A program made the translations under genes and the position numbers. Positions 10,296 to 20,921 of a stretch of DNA of 64,000 nucleotides are shown here, piece after piece (within the stretch, counting starts at the first letter, position 1; every line of letters begins with the position of its first letter). Origin of the DNA: Oreohelix idahoensis (lineage: Eukaryota > Mollusca > Gastropoda > Stylommatophora > Oreohelicidae); assembly GCA_024509875.1 (NCBI GenBank), contig JAMPIV010012258.1:372001-436000 (forward strand), in the 5' to 3' direction. The notes beneath the pieces were generated by a model. The model saw only the letters and a list, made by a program, of their open reading frames with translations. It was not told the DNA's origin and ran no database searches.

Positions 10296-11351
10296 AGTGC
10301 CCCTAGATCTATAGAGAGTTACGCCAACTATGTCAGAATCGAAAACGAGGCTGAACGACGTAGACGCCATTTTCGGCTGGACAATACCAGGGCTAGTAGC
10401 GAGAATAAGCATCGAGTAAGACTTTTTTTTTTAATTAATGAAAATAAATATCCCGTTCAACTTCTGATGGGTTATAATTAGGATATATATTGTTATCAAT
10501 TAAAAATAATATGAACAACTGCCGATAAGAGAAAGTGGCATCACATTTGTCAAATCATTGTAAATAGGGACAATCACAATTATGCTAATACGTTAAATAA
10601 ATAAACAAACAAAAAATTCAAAAAAAAAAAAAAAGAACCTCTGAACAAGAATAATATTAAAGTGAAGGGGTGTAAAGACCTGGTGGTTACAGTTATATAA
10701 CTGACTTTAACAGATATTTAACTGACTTTCGCCTATTAAAAGTCATATGTATTGTAAGAACAGCATTAGACCTTCACATTCCCAGCCACTATATATTAAC
10801 ATTTGTTCGTATTAAATATTGTTTGACTATATTATGCAGTTCCTTAGGACTGTCTATTCTCAACACCTCTTCTATATTTATAAGATTATATTTATATATG
10901 TTTAGATTTATAAATATATTATAAATATAATATATAAATATATATAATTTTATAATTATATAATATAAATTATATAATTTTATAATTATGTAATTGTAAT
11001 ATATAAAATTATAAAAATTATATAATATAATGAAATTTTATATTTGTCTCTATTTTTGGCTTCCTTATCTTCTATGTTTTGTTTAATCTTTTCAGTAAGT
11101 GAGTAGTCTATGATTCGTCTATAGTAAACTAGTTTTCTTCTTTTTGTTTTGTTAGTTGAAATACAAAGAACAGTACAAATATGTGCTACTGTATTTGCAT
11201 CTAATTTTATTTCAAATTATTAGTTAACCTAAACGAAAATGCATATTAGGTCTGAAACTCGCGATTGGGTCCATTTTCCTGCTATTCGGGTACAGCCGAA
11301 AATGGCGGCCAAATTTTAGTTGGCGCAACTCTTATATGATAAAGGGGCACT
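10296..11351. mobile_element. Non-autonomous TIR DNA transposon, 10-bp TSD
   Basis: Both ends read AGTGCCCCT inward. The inverted similarity continues in patches for about 100 bp (AGAGTT-CGCCAACT, then GCCATTTTCGGCTG on both arms). It is flanked by the direct repeat AGGAACTACT at 10286-10295 and 11352-11361. The interior is AT-rich, with no transposase. A 9-10 bp duplication fits Mutator-like elements, but the superfamily is not proven. It sits in the intron between the two host exons. The host flank carries a second AGGAACTACT nearby, so the duplication should be checked against an empty site. Confidence 0.75.
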
Positions 11352-11624
11352 AGGAACTACTGATGAGTGAAACTGCGGCACTGATAAAATGACTGATGAA
11401 CATCTACTTCAAAGCTGCCCAACATGAGGAACAGAGAAAGCACAAATGGCCATCACCAGTGCCATTCCTGGAAAAACTACACAGTATCTAAGATACCAAC
11501 AACTTCAAACATTCCACTGCTTTTCTCTGAACACATTGAAGTTGACGCCTGAAAGTGAACGAAGAAGTCTCACCCTAGGAATCCAGAACAATGAATGCCT
11601 TGTACACAACTGCTAGCGTCGTCT

Positions 11625-11755
11625 GGTACCTGTGTGGTTCTTGTAATCAGGTTCCACTGGTACCTGTGTGGTTCTTGTCATCAGGTTCCACTGGTACCTG
11701 TGTGGTTCTTGTCATCAGGTTCCACTGGTACCTGTGTGGTTCTTGTCATCAGGTA
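11625..11755 (+). repeat. 34-bp minisatellite, about 4 copies
   Basis: Tandem unit beginning GGTACCTGTGTGGTTCTTGT and ending CAGGTTCCACT, nearly identical between copies. It is intronic to the candidate host gene. Several small frames read through it only because the repeat has no stops. Confidence 0.9.
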
Positions 11756-11844
11756 TTGTTACTCATGTCTTTCCACAAAAACTGTTTCTCAAGTCTGCCT
11801 TGTGCAGTTCCCATTGGTCGTTGATGAGACCAAGAAAGAATAGA

Positions 11845-12005
11845 ACCCCTGCTCCTTCAGGAATGTCGTACAAGGCGAATAATGAGGTTGGCAACCTCAT
11901 GAGGTAAAACAAGTGCTGCAGAAATTACTGCCTGGTGCAGGCTTCCTGCAATAGAACCAGCTACAGTGGTGGTGGCTCCATGCTTCATACAAAGCGAAAA
12001 GGAAA
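11845..12005 (-). repeat. Family A repeat copy (A4)
   Basis: Close to consensus. Read on the minus strand it has GCATGGAGCCACCACCACTG, GCAGGAAGCCTGC and the perfect 19-bp palindrome ATGAGGTTGCCAACCTCAT, then GCCTTGTACGACATTCCTGA. Confidence 0.85.
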
Positions 12006-12353
12006 ATAACGGTGATAATGATTTTTCTCAAGTTTGCTCTACTTTCACTCAGCTCATGCTATGTCTTCATTCTTTTAAGTTGTCAAAATAATGTGTTTTT
12101 TCTTATTCTTTATGCTTTCATGCCATCACAGGAGTATTTAATTATGTACCATCATAAGTCCATAATGTGTTTTTCTTAGTGATCATTATAATGCCCCAGG
12201 TATTTCTTAAACAGAACTCATAATACAATAGCAACAGGAAACTATACACAGCTTTAATTCCAGGGGGCAGGTTCTTAGCCTGTCAGACAAGTGTTCTGGC
12301 CCTTTTATTTCCATTACACCCAATACAGATTTTTAAAAACGGGACAAACTAAC

Positions 12354-12517
12354 CTTCCACGATCCCTATCATCTCTGCTCTTTGAACTTCTGCCTTTTTC
12401 TTTCTCTCTGTCTCGGCGCCCACTTGAAGATGTCTGACTTTCTGTATTTTCAAAAATCTGATCTTCGTAGGTGGCATCAAAGCCATCATCATCACTGAAT
12501 TCAAAATGGATGCTCAT
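12354..12517 (-). CDS. Host gene first coding exon (acidic then RS-like)
   Basis: The minus strand has an AG acceptor (TTCCACAG) immediately before an ATG at 12517. The 164 coding bases run MSIHFEFSDDDGFDATYEDQ, then a basic/Ser-rich stretch ending SRDDRDRG, with a donor GTTAGT at 12353. Splitting in phase 2 matches the exon at 9710-9878, so the two join into about 110 stop-free codons. An ATG right at the acceptor suggests a non-coding first exon upstream, perhaps near 14.7-14.8 kb. Product unknown; a nuclear RNA-processing protein is a guess from composition only. Confidence 0.6.
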
Positions 12518-12529
12518 CTGTGGAATTGA

Positions 12530-13050
12530 ACAAAAAATGTATCTTGGCTCCCCATATTTGTCATGGGATAATTTGTCACACAATATTTTTGACAAAATCT
12601 CAAAACAAGGTTAAGGTTTGAGATAGCAACTACAAATCTCAGAGAAATTAACCATTAACTCTAATTTTCAGTCTAACCCTTTCACCTGTGTTGAACTTTT
12701 CCAAATATAATTGAAACAGAAAACCAGCTGGGGTAGTAATGAATCGCGAGTTGGGCTCACGAATGTGCTGACAGAATCCTGCAACTTACCAATAACAGAA
12801 TGTTTACAGTAAACTGTGATTCAACCTCGTACTGCAACAATTTCCATGATGGCATACACATACATTGCTTTATTAGCACATAACCTTGTCATTCTAGGGA
12901 GTATAAAAATCACCGCAAGGCTTATATGAATAAATGTACAAACTAGACTCCAACCTGGTCTTGATATGTCCTGTTCAAACAGCCTCTGGGTCTAAATGCT
13001 CACAAGTACATGAAAGCACGTGCAAGTAAGTAGCTAGGGAATATTAGCCC
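12530..13050. other. Probable intron, no feature seen
   Basis: AT-rich sequence upstream of the exon at 12354-12517, with no recognisable repeat or coding segment. Confidence 0.4.
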
Positions 13051-13059
13051 AAAGGACTT

Positions 13060-14490
13060 AAGTGAAGAATAGTGGGACTCAAATTTCTATCAATTCGACT
13101 GCAAATAAAGTCAGTTTAATCTACAGACTTAAGAATTCAGAGAAGCAGTATGAAGGGTTAAGTTGAAAATGATGTTCCTTTTATTTTTTTAAACATGAGT
13201 GTTTTTCGCAGGATATTATTTGTCAAAAAGCTGGAAACATGGGTAGGGTTAGGGTTACGGTTAGTGTCGGGTAATAACTTTCTGTAACTGTATTCTAAGT
13301 GTGAATCAATGAAAGCACAAAACACAGCAATACAAGGTAGGGTGGCCAAATCAGTAAGCCAAATCCAGGCAAAGTATACTTCGCTTGAAAACAAGCATGC
13401 ACGTACAATCAGACCATCTGTACTTTTATGCTGACCTACATTACGAGTTATAACTGCAGGCTTTAACGATCTGGTAGGCTATGCGTAAAACCTACCTTGG
13501 CTACTGATCAATGTACCAACATACTTTTTGGGTGAAATCAAAAATATGTTCCACCATTCTTCATTTCAACCTCACACAAGAATGGGATATTTAATTTTTA
13601 GAAAATTAAACGCAGTCTATTCTTCTAAGATTTACCACATTTTGACAAGGCACATACCAATCAACACTGACACAAGTTCAGTTGGTTATATCAGAGCATA
13701 GGCCTTTATGCAAATATAAAAAGACTGAAATTAAGAATAGTGGGACATATTGTGATTTCCAACTAATATGAGGTTGTCCACGGGCCATTAACCTAATCGG
13801 TTGATGATGAGAACAGTAGACATGCTGCGAGACTAGCTTATCCATATTTACATTACAGATTAACCGTAACCCATCCCTGTTTTGAACATTGTCAAACAGC
13901 TAGACTTAACCTAACACTAACCCTGTTTCGAGATTTGTCAAAATTAATAATGCCTGATAAACACTTTTTAAAAAAAAAACTACAATCTGAGGTGAAATGC
14001 CATATTTAGTTAACAAAGCAGCTTCCAGTACCCGATATGGACCACATCATGTAAAACAAATTGCCATAACTACAAAAGCATGCGACTCCTTGTTGCAGGC
14101 TTCCTGCAAAGGGACCAGCTGCAGTGGTGACTACATGCTCTGTAAGGAGCACAAAGGAAATAGCCAATTAAGTTGCTATGGTTAGGATTCCTTAATCCAA
14201 CCCTGTTACCCCTTACTACTACGTCTCTGAATTCTTATTTATGGCTATATCAATATGGACGGCTTAACTGGCTTCTGGATCGCAAGACGGGTTGAAATGA
14301 AGAACAGCGGGACGTCGATGTTATCCTAGTAGGGGCCTAAGTCACCAACGTCGTGAGGGTTAGTATTCCTAACCCGTCTCTTAATTATTTATTAAGAACG
14401 TATCGAAAACACGGCCCACTGTTCTTCATTTCAACCCGAAAGACGTTTGCGGGAAATCAGACACAAGTCCCCCTATTATTCATTTTAACT
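13060..14490. repeat. Cluster of a 22-bp motif in both orientations (MITE relics)
   Basis: A motif close to GTTGAAATGAAGAATAGTGG occurs about six times: near 13062, 13723 and 14291 on the plus strand, and near 13545, 14405 and 14470 on the minus strand. The copies at 14291 and 14405 face each other and share longer flanks (ACGGGTTGAAATGAAGAACA). The layout resembles the ends of small nested inverted-repeat elements. Family unknown and no duplications were resolved. Confidence 0.5.
14030..14165 (-). repeat. Family A repeat copy, partial (A5)
   Basis: Minus-strand reading shows GAGCATGTAGTCACCACTGC, AGCTGGTCCC, GCAGGAAGCCTGC and CATGCTTTTG. The central stem half is lost or strongly diverged. 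Confidence 0.75.
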
Positions 14491-14689
14491 AAAAAGGCCT
14501 TGTATTCTGTATTTTCAGCAGTCACGTTAGAGCTGACAAAGCCATAACGCCCAATCACTAGGTTACCGCTTTCTTTCTGCTGGTTGACCATTCAGTCTTT
14601 CTGATCACATACCCCTAAACAGCAATATATAATCTTGTACTTTAAAGTATTGAAGAAAAAATAAATGCATTGAAATGATTACTTCAATT

Positions 14690-14900
14690 GTTGAATCGGT
14701 CTTCCCGCGAAGAAATTCTGTAAACTCGGCCAGAACGTTTCCTTCTATGTCGAGAACAAAATGGCGCTTATGACGTCATGAAAATATACGTCACTTCCGT
14801 TTAGTTCAGCTGCTACTTTTTTGTTCGTCTAATTTTTTATTTACATTGGTGAACTCAAATACAACGCAGATTTCGTACATTTCCTACAGAAATGTAAGTT
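14690..14900. promoter_or_regulatory. Candidate promoter with CRE
   Basis: Contains the palindromic CREB/ATF site TGACGTCA (14771-14778), then CGTCACTTCCG (half-CRE plus ETS-like core), in a local patch richer in CpG than its surroundings. A good donor, AAT|GTAAGT, lies on the plus strand at 14894; on the minus strand a weaker donor, GAA|GTAATC, lies near 14688. It could start the minus-strand gene at 9.7-12.5 kb, or act in both directions. Inference from motifs only. Confidence 0.35.
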
Positions 14901-15900
14901 TATAAACTAATAAAACGGTATTTAATCAGTTTTACTAATAACAGTTCACCCAGAACAAGGGACCAGGTTTGAAAATCGACCTTCGTAATTATTTACTTAT
15001 TTACACAATATGTAAACAGTATATGAACATGAACAAAAATACCAATATAAGGAGATTATCTACGGGAAAGTGCAATTCACCCAGACTGTAGACCAGGTAA
15101 TGAAAATCGACAAGATAGAGAAGATTACACAATGAATTGGAGAACCCCAGTATACCCCGGGCTTTCCCACCCTCGTCCCCCCTGGTAAAAAATTTAAAAA
15201 GGATTGGTGAGGGTTTTGGGGCGGGGACAAACACACACTCACCACAATAGGGCACTTTTGATTTACTCTTAATGCTTACTGATTGAGTGACAGAAAATTA
15301 TATTGATATCGGGAGTCAAAAATATTACTCGGCTTTACCATCTGTCCCCCTAATTATAATCTAACATGACTGAATGGAATATGGACTTTCATCAGTAATA
15401 ATTTTAGGACGGAATCCTTTACACACACAATCAACCCCAGCTTTTATTGGACACTGTTTGTGATTTTTTAGGCTTTTTTGGACTTCAGTGGCCATTGCTG
15501 ACGAAAAATGGCATATTCAGATATTCGTTAAAAATCCACAAAGTATTATCTCGCTATTAAATTACCGCCTGCACTATCTTTCCGAACCTGGTATACTGGA
15601 TCTATCAAACTGAAACTGCGTTTCATATCCATTTCATCAGTAATAATGATAACAATAATAATAATAATCAGATTTAATAAAGCCGTGGAAAGAGTCTAAA
15701 AATTCCAACTGAAGAACTAACTGACCAACAGCTCTGGTGGTTAAAAAAAAGAACAGGCAAACACTAAGAAAAGAAACATGAGTTAAAACCAACAAACGTT
15801 TAGCCGTTTTTGAAATCTCGTCAAATAGCAGTGTCCCTCACAAACAAATGGGAAAAAACGCCATACATTGCCTACTGCAAGCATTCCCGCTGTCCGTTGA
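14900..15900. other. Unassigned AT-rich DNA
   Basis: No supported coding exon. A roughly 40-bp segment starting CARTTCACCCAGA is duplicated at 14943 and 15075. A short (AAT)n run lies near 15650. Confidence 0.4.
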
Positions 15901-15924
15901 GCTGGGTCCCGGACTGTAATGAAT

Positions 15925-16221
15925 CTTCTTCTTCCTCGTTCGTCCTGAAAAGAACGTTGGTTGCGTTGTGTCTGTTTACAGCGGAGCTGCGATATCTGCG
16001 CCTTTCGGCCGGCACATCCGACTTCAGCATGGCATTTTTTTGGGACCGGGTTTGCCTTCCCTCTTCGATCTCTACTCTCTCAGCCAGACTGCAGGGATGC
16101 AGCCTGTTTCCAGGACCACCACGTGGAGGTGGAGTAGGGTCTTGGTCAGCTCTGGTTCGCTGACCCTGACGCAAGCAGTCAAGCTATGGGTCGCTGACTG
16201 CATTCTCTATTGCTGCGTCTT
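15925..16221 (-). mobile_element. Family C retroposon, complete insertion
   Basis: A 297-bp unit bracketed by a perfect 22-bp direct repeat (15903-15924 and 16222-16243, starting TGGGTCCCGG). The plus strand starts with (CTT)n, so the element is read on the minus strand and ends in a (GAA)n tail. Related copies are at 32912-33118, 39822-39920 and 61645-61955. It has no long ORF. I infer a SINE or LINE-derived short retroposon moved by target-primed reverse transcription. Confidence 0.85.
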
Positions 16222-16429
16222 TGGGTCCCGGACTGTAATGAATGAGAAGTTAGGATACATGTAGATGGGGCCATTTCAATGCTTTTAATATATCCCACTT
16301 TACACTCCATTGTTTCGTCCTTATATGACCACCAGATAAGCACGGTGCTATAATATACAGATGTGGAAATGGACCTCTGTATGTGAGGCTAATTACACTC
16401 TCACTTACTCATGAAATTATCCACACATT

Positions 16430-16870
16430 TCCAGGGAATCCCCCTGTGGTGAAATTTGTTGAGAACCCAGCATTGCACACTAAGCTTGGAGGAGTCACGT
16501 GAGTCCCAGATGAAACTCTTGATTTTACCTGGTTGGCTGCATGTAGGAGGATCTCACTATAGACCCAGTGATAGGCAGGGGATGCTGAAAAGTGCATTAT
16601 GTGGCAATGCCTTGGGAGAGCCCAGAACCAGAATACAGTATTTTAGCTTTGCATGTTTGGAGAGCCCCTTTGGATGGCTAGGAATGCACAGTATGCCATG
16701 CGCTTCTTCCTCCTAGCTTGGGACCCGATGTGATGATCTTTTAAATGCCAGCCAAGCTGGCAGAAACTGGAGCTCATGACTTCAACTCATCACATTTCGG
16801 AATGGCAGAAAAGATACAGGAAAAAGCCTAGATCTATTGTGTAGCTAATACCAGTGAGTCTTCAACTTGG
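16430..16870 (+). pseudogene. I/Nimb-like LINE 5'/ORF1-region fragment
   Basis: Matches the reverse complement of 37.9-38.25 kb in the larger LINE. Shared strings include GAGAACCCAGCATTG, CACTAAGCTTGG, ACTGGAGCTCA and GGAATGGCAGAAAAG versus GGATGGCAGAAAAG. No intact frame remains. It sits directly after a family C insertion. Confidence 0.7.
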
Positions 16871-17134
16871 TATTGCCTGTAAAATAGCGAGAGAAGCTCA
16901 GCTGCCTTAGTTAAAAACAACAACACTATATTGTTCGGGGGACCTGTGGGCTTATAAGAAACTCTGTTCTTCAGATTACTGAAGAAGATCATGAAAACCA
17001 TTTAGCAGGAGTTGGGGAGAAATCTTTAGCTCATAAATGTTAAAGATACGAAAATGCTGCCTTAATTGTAGGGTTGAATTGTCTAGTACAAAAAAAAAAT
17101 GTTGGATGATGATGATGATATATCATCATTTTCT

Positions 17135-17335
17135 TTTGCGCTCCTTACAGAGCATGTAGCCACCACTGTAGATGGTCCTTGCAGTCACATGCTCTTGCAG
17201 CGATGGTTTTTTAGCATTTTGTTTTTCAGGATGAGGTTGCCAACCCCATGCACAACATCGTATTAGTCGCCTTGTACGACATGCCTGAGGGTATAGTAAT
17301 CATATATAGTCTCTTCAGAGACCCCCTGACAACTG
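17135..17335 (+). repeat. Family A repeat copy (A6)
   Basis: Preceded by a (GAT)n/(ATC)n run at about 17105-17130. It then has GCGCTCCTTACAGAGCATG, GATGAGGTTGCCAACC, TATTAGTCGCCTTGTACGAC and ATGCCTGAGGG, and extends to CAGAGACCCC. That extension is shared with the copy at 45.7 kb. Confidence 0.85.
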
Positions 17336-17416
17336 CATGTGCTATGTGATATATATAATAAGAAGTATTAAGGAGCAATTCTTTCAAATTTGTCCAAGCG
17401 TTAGTTTGACTATTGG

Positions 17417-17893
17417 AGTCGCGGTAGCATAGTGGTTAGTGCACTGGCTTCCTTGTTCAGTGGTCTATGGTTCGATCCCCAGATGAGGTGGGATTTTTTT
17501 TAGGCCACAAACGGCTCCTGGGTCGACCCAGCCCCAATTGGATACCAGAGCAACTTCTGGGAAGGTTAAGGCGGCCGGCGTGATGCTGACCACATCACCC
17601 CTAGTGTGCCGATGGTCAAGAAAATGTGGGCCTAACACCATATTCCCAATATGCCTCAATGGGCATGTAACGGGATCCTTTCTAGCTCGGTTGGATCCTC
17701 AGTCGATGTGGGATTTTTTAGACTACAAAGTGATCCGGGGTCGACCCAGTCTCATGAATTGGGTACCAGAGCAATTCTGGGAAGGTTAAGGTGGCTGGCG
17801 TGATGCTGACCACCATGGTGCCGATGGTCGAACACCATATTCCCAATATGTCTCAATGGGCGTGCAACGGGATCCTTGACCTTATCCTTTACC
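17417..17893 (+). mobile_element. tRNA-derived SINE (family D) with internal duplication
   Basis: Flanked by a 16-bp direct repeat, TTAGTTTGACTATTGG (17401-17416 and 17894-17909). The head has a Pol III A box (TAGCATAGTGGTTAG) and B box (GGTTCGATCCC). The body (GTCGACCCAG... to ...ACGGGATCCTT) is present twice in tandem, at about 17490-17690 and 17700-17880. A truncated relative is at 49771-49930. Confidence 0.9.
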
Positions 17894-18123
17894 TTAGTTT
17901 GACTATTGGTACATCTTAATCTCAGTTTATCACATGTTATCTGAAGGTTCTACTTGGTTAAACGTTGTAATCTTTCCGCCCGTGGTTTATTGGTTGTAAA
18001 TATAAAACTCCTGTAGTGAAATATCTACGTTCATTTATGTGTCATGAATTTATTCAGCGTCGTTGTTTGATAAGCAGCAGACAACCCTCTTTTGCGATGA
18101 TTAACTTTTAATATATTATCACA

Positions 18124-18240
18124 AGAGCGTCCGACTGGCTAAGCGGTTATAGTGCTTTCCTCTCGCGTCAAAATTTCATGGTTCCGGGATCGAAACGTGG
18201 TAGCATCACATTACAGCCTACCTGGCTGCAAAAATTAGTA
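18124..18240 (+). mobile_element. tRNA-derived SINE head (family F)
   Basis: A box CTGGCTAAGCGGTTAT and B-box-like GGTTCCGGGATCGAAAC, then CATCACATTACAGCCTACCT. It matches the SINE head at 57889-58020. The characteristic family F tail appears at about 18680-18735, after LINE-derived DNA, so this copy seems split. Confidence 0.75.
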
Positions 18241-18249
18241 TCTGACTGC

Positions 18250-18680
18250 TATTGAATTCGGGAATGCAAAGGCAACGAGGAAGGGAACTGGTCACAACAC
18301 TACATAAAAGTGGACCCAGCACGGCCGAACGCCATTACCAACCAAGAACTGCTAACTAGGTGCCACCAAGAAGACATGCGCACCATCATAGTGAACAGAC
18401 TCTAGAATTGGGTTGACTATATTCTCAGATAAGACCCTGATACTATCACCAGAGCTGCTATGGACACCAGAAGGAAAGCGAGGCCAACCAAACGCTACCT
18501 GGCGGAGAGCTACGGAGGCAGAGATATAAGTATTAACCAGAGCTGGGGCATCACACGAAGGATGGCTGCCGACTGAGCAAGGTGGAGGCAGTCTGTTGCT
18601 ACCCTACAGTACGCCACTAGGCGTAATGGTCACTGATTGCATTGTCAGCCAGTGGCCAAGGACCAAAGAGGAAGAAGAAG
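18250..18680 (+). pseudogene. RTE-like LINE 3' end relic
   Basis: Plus-strand reading gives the decayed C-terminus typical of this LINE group (TRRKARPTKRYLAE, a Trp-containing block, then a final ATRRNGH). It is followed by a 3' UTR reading CACTAGGCGTAATGGTCACT and a GAAGAAGAAG tail. Stops and shifts are present. The UTR is similar to the fragment at 45590-45709. Confidence 0.6.
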
Positions 18681-19116
18681 TACAGTGAAGCCTCTAACAT
18701 CTCACTCCCTTGCGGCAGTTTCTGCTGTGTGAATACTTTTTTTCACAAATATTATCTCCATATGCGTAATTTCTGCCATCACATAGTACATCCAGCCTTT
18801 CTGGCAGGCAGTGCACGAAACAGGTAGATTTTCAACCGGGGGAAACATTAACAGAAATCATTCTCTTGATCCCTCTCTATGTCTGCTTGTAAAGGCAGAG
18901 CCGGGCCTAGGGATTTTCAAGGTGGTGCCAGGTCTTGTGATGCCCCCTCCCTACCGCGCAGTACTGTATGTACGCTTATATGAGTCAATTTAATCCTGTA
19001 GCGTTGAATCACGCTGTAATTTCCGCAAGTGATCTTCATCACTGTAGATTTGTACAAAAAACGTTATACATTTATATTCCTCAAATCTTATTATTAGTAC
19101 ATCAATCCCCAAGTTT

Positions 19117-19707
19117 TATAGTCCGTTCGGAAATTCGTGCCCACAGAAAGTGTCAATTTTCTCCAAAACTGTTTGTTGTATGGACATGAATTTTTGCATG
19201 CAGTCTTAGATTTTCCATGCAGTTATTAATATATTTTTTGCCCTTACAAAACTCATGTCATGTTCGAATTTTCTTCTTTACGTTATATAAAAAACTTTTA
19301 CTGTTGTCTGGGTTAATTTTTAGTAGTTTTACAGGAAAGTTACAAGATACGTTCAAAAATATTTTTTTTTCTTTGAATTAGTTACTCGCGACTGTGTACA
19401 ATAGGTGCGCACCCGTGCGGACATGTGGTCACTACACTAATTCAAACCAAAAAAAAAAATATTTTTGAACGGATCTTGTAACTTTCCTGTAAAACTACTA
19501 AAAATTAACCCAGACAGCGGTAAGAGTTTTTTTTTATATAACGTAAAGAAGAAAATTCGAACATGACATGAGTTTTGTAAGGGCAAAAAATATATTAATA
19601 ACTGCATGGAAAATCTAAGACTGCATGCAAAAATTCATGTCCATACAACAAACAGTTTTGGAGAAAATTGACGCTTTCTGTGGGCACGAATTTCCGAACG
19701 GACTATA
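19117..19707. repeat. 591-bp near-perfect palindrome (foldback)
   Basis: Arms 19117-19382 and 19436-19707 are inverted copies (about 266 and 272 bp) around a 53-bp loop. The ends are TATAGTCCGTTCGG and its complement. The arms differ at only a few places (AAAGTGTC versus GACGCTTT, ACTGTTGTC versus GACAGCGGT, small A/T-run differences). If transcribed, the RNA would form one very long hairpin. It may be a MITE with a TA duplication nested in the hAT-like element. Confidence 0.93.
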
Positions 19708-20034
19708 CACTGTTCGATTAGCGCTTTTTAGATATAACGCTGTTTATATTTTATACCATATGCCCATTATACGCTTCAGAAATTCGATCTTACGCTGTTT
19801 ACAAAATTCCGTCGGAGGCATGAATATAACTTTCAAGTTAATTCAGGGTGGTGGGATGATCAAGAAGCATTGTGATTGCTAGCACAATGAAGCATGACCC
19901 CAAAATGGAATACATTTCTATGGTAATCCGTACCATGGACCAAGATCTTAATGGCTACACGATGCTCTTGAAGAGAAAAAAGGTGGCAAAGCAATAAATG
20001 CTCGATTCGTTTTTGTTTTTTTTTTTGTTTTTCA

Positions 20035-20207
20035 AGTATCCTCCAATTTTTCCTGCCTCAATTGACCACGTAGCCGAGCCTTCTACATCTGGAACGAGAA
20101 AAACTGTTTCAACACCTATAAAACTTTATGCTAACCAGTCGTCTGCTTTGACAGCTGTATCCACAAGCGACGGAAGTAGCAGCGATCACAGTCCTATAAG
20201 ATTTTAA
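20035..20207 (+). CDS. Exon-like frame inside hAT-like element
   Basis: After a pyrimidine tract ending TTTTTCAAG comes a 56-codon open stretch with balanced composition (YPPIFPASIDHVAEPSTSGT, then KLYANQSSALTAVSTSDGSS) and a stop. It may be a remnant of a transposase or captured host exon. I do not recognise it, and no splice partner is proven. Confidence 0.25.
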
Positions 20208-20345
20208 AAATATTTTTTTGTTAAAGTACAGTACACACATAATATTTTGTTTGTGTTCAGTATGTTTGATAATTATATGTAGTTAACGAATGTTGTTAAC
20301 TATTCAGTTTTTGTTTTGTATCACTTTTTACTTAATTTCTTTACA

Positions 20346-20478
20346 GCATTCTGGACCTTGGGAACAAATTAATTTTCTAGTAACTCTTACTGGAAATCAA
20401 TTTTCGATTAGAGCTTTTTTGGTTAGCGCTCAATTTTACAAGAAAGAATTAGCGGTGTTAAGTGGAGATTTGCTGTAA
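20346..20478 (+). CDS. Second exon-like frame inside hAT-like element
   Basis: An acceptor-like TAATTTCTTTACAG precedes 44 codons (SGPWEQINFLVTLTGNQ ... KKELAVLSGDLL) ending in a stop. It is 138 bp after the previous exon-like frame. Unrecognised; may be the last exon of the same relic gene. Confidence 0.25.
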
Positions 20479-20570
20479 TTAAAAGAAAAAATTCCCTATG
20501 CTCATCTTTTTAAAAGGAGTAATAAAGACTAGGAAAACGATTCGTTTAGTATTAGTAAATAACATTTTTT

Positions 20571-20921
20571 GGGGAGCCGCGCTAGCGTAGTGGTTACCAC
20601 ACTGCGCTGGCGACCGGGTGACCCAGGATCAAACCGGGGCGAGGACATTTGAAGATTTTCGTCTACCGGGATTTGAACTGGATTAACTCGAGCCCTGGCG
20701 AAGACATTTGAAGAAGTGTCGTCAACCAGGGACTGGCGGCTCCTGAGCTGACCCAGCTCTAATGGGTACTTCCGAAATCGGCGAGTATCAGCCTGAATGG
20801 CGAGGGACACCTATCTCTGTGCAAGAAAAAAGGGATACTCACGTAAAATCAGTCTCAGGTTAGACATACTAACCTGAGATTTCGCCTTGAGTAATAGCGG
20901 GCGTACGAAAAAAAAAAAAAC
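20571..20921 (+). mobile_element. tRNA-derived SINE (family B), nested
   Basis: Starts GGGGAGCCGCG with an A box (CTAGCGTAGTGGTTA) and a B-box-like GGATCAAACC, and ends in poly(A). It is bracketed by ACATTTTTT (20562-20570 and 20922-20930). The 3' body contains a hairpin, CTCAGGTTAG...CTAACCTGAG. A second full copy is at 33837-34217. It inserted after the hAT-like host element. Confidence 0.92.

Noticed and set aside
13242..13265. TAGGGTTAGGGTTACGG, telomere-like
   Set aside because: Only about three degenerate units; no array and no subtelomeric context.
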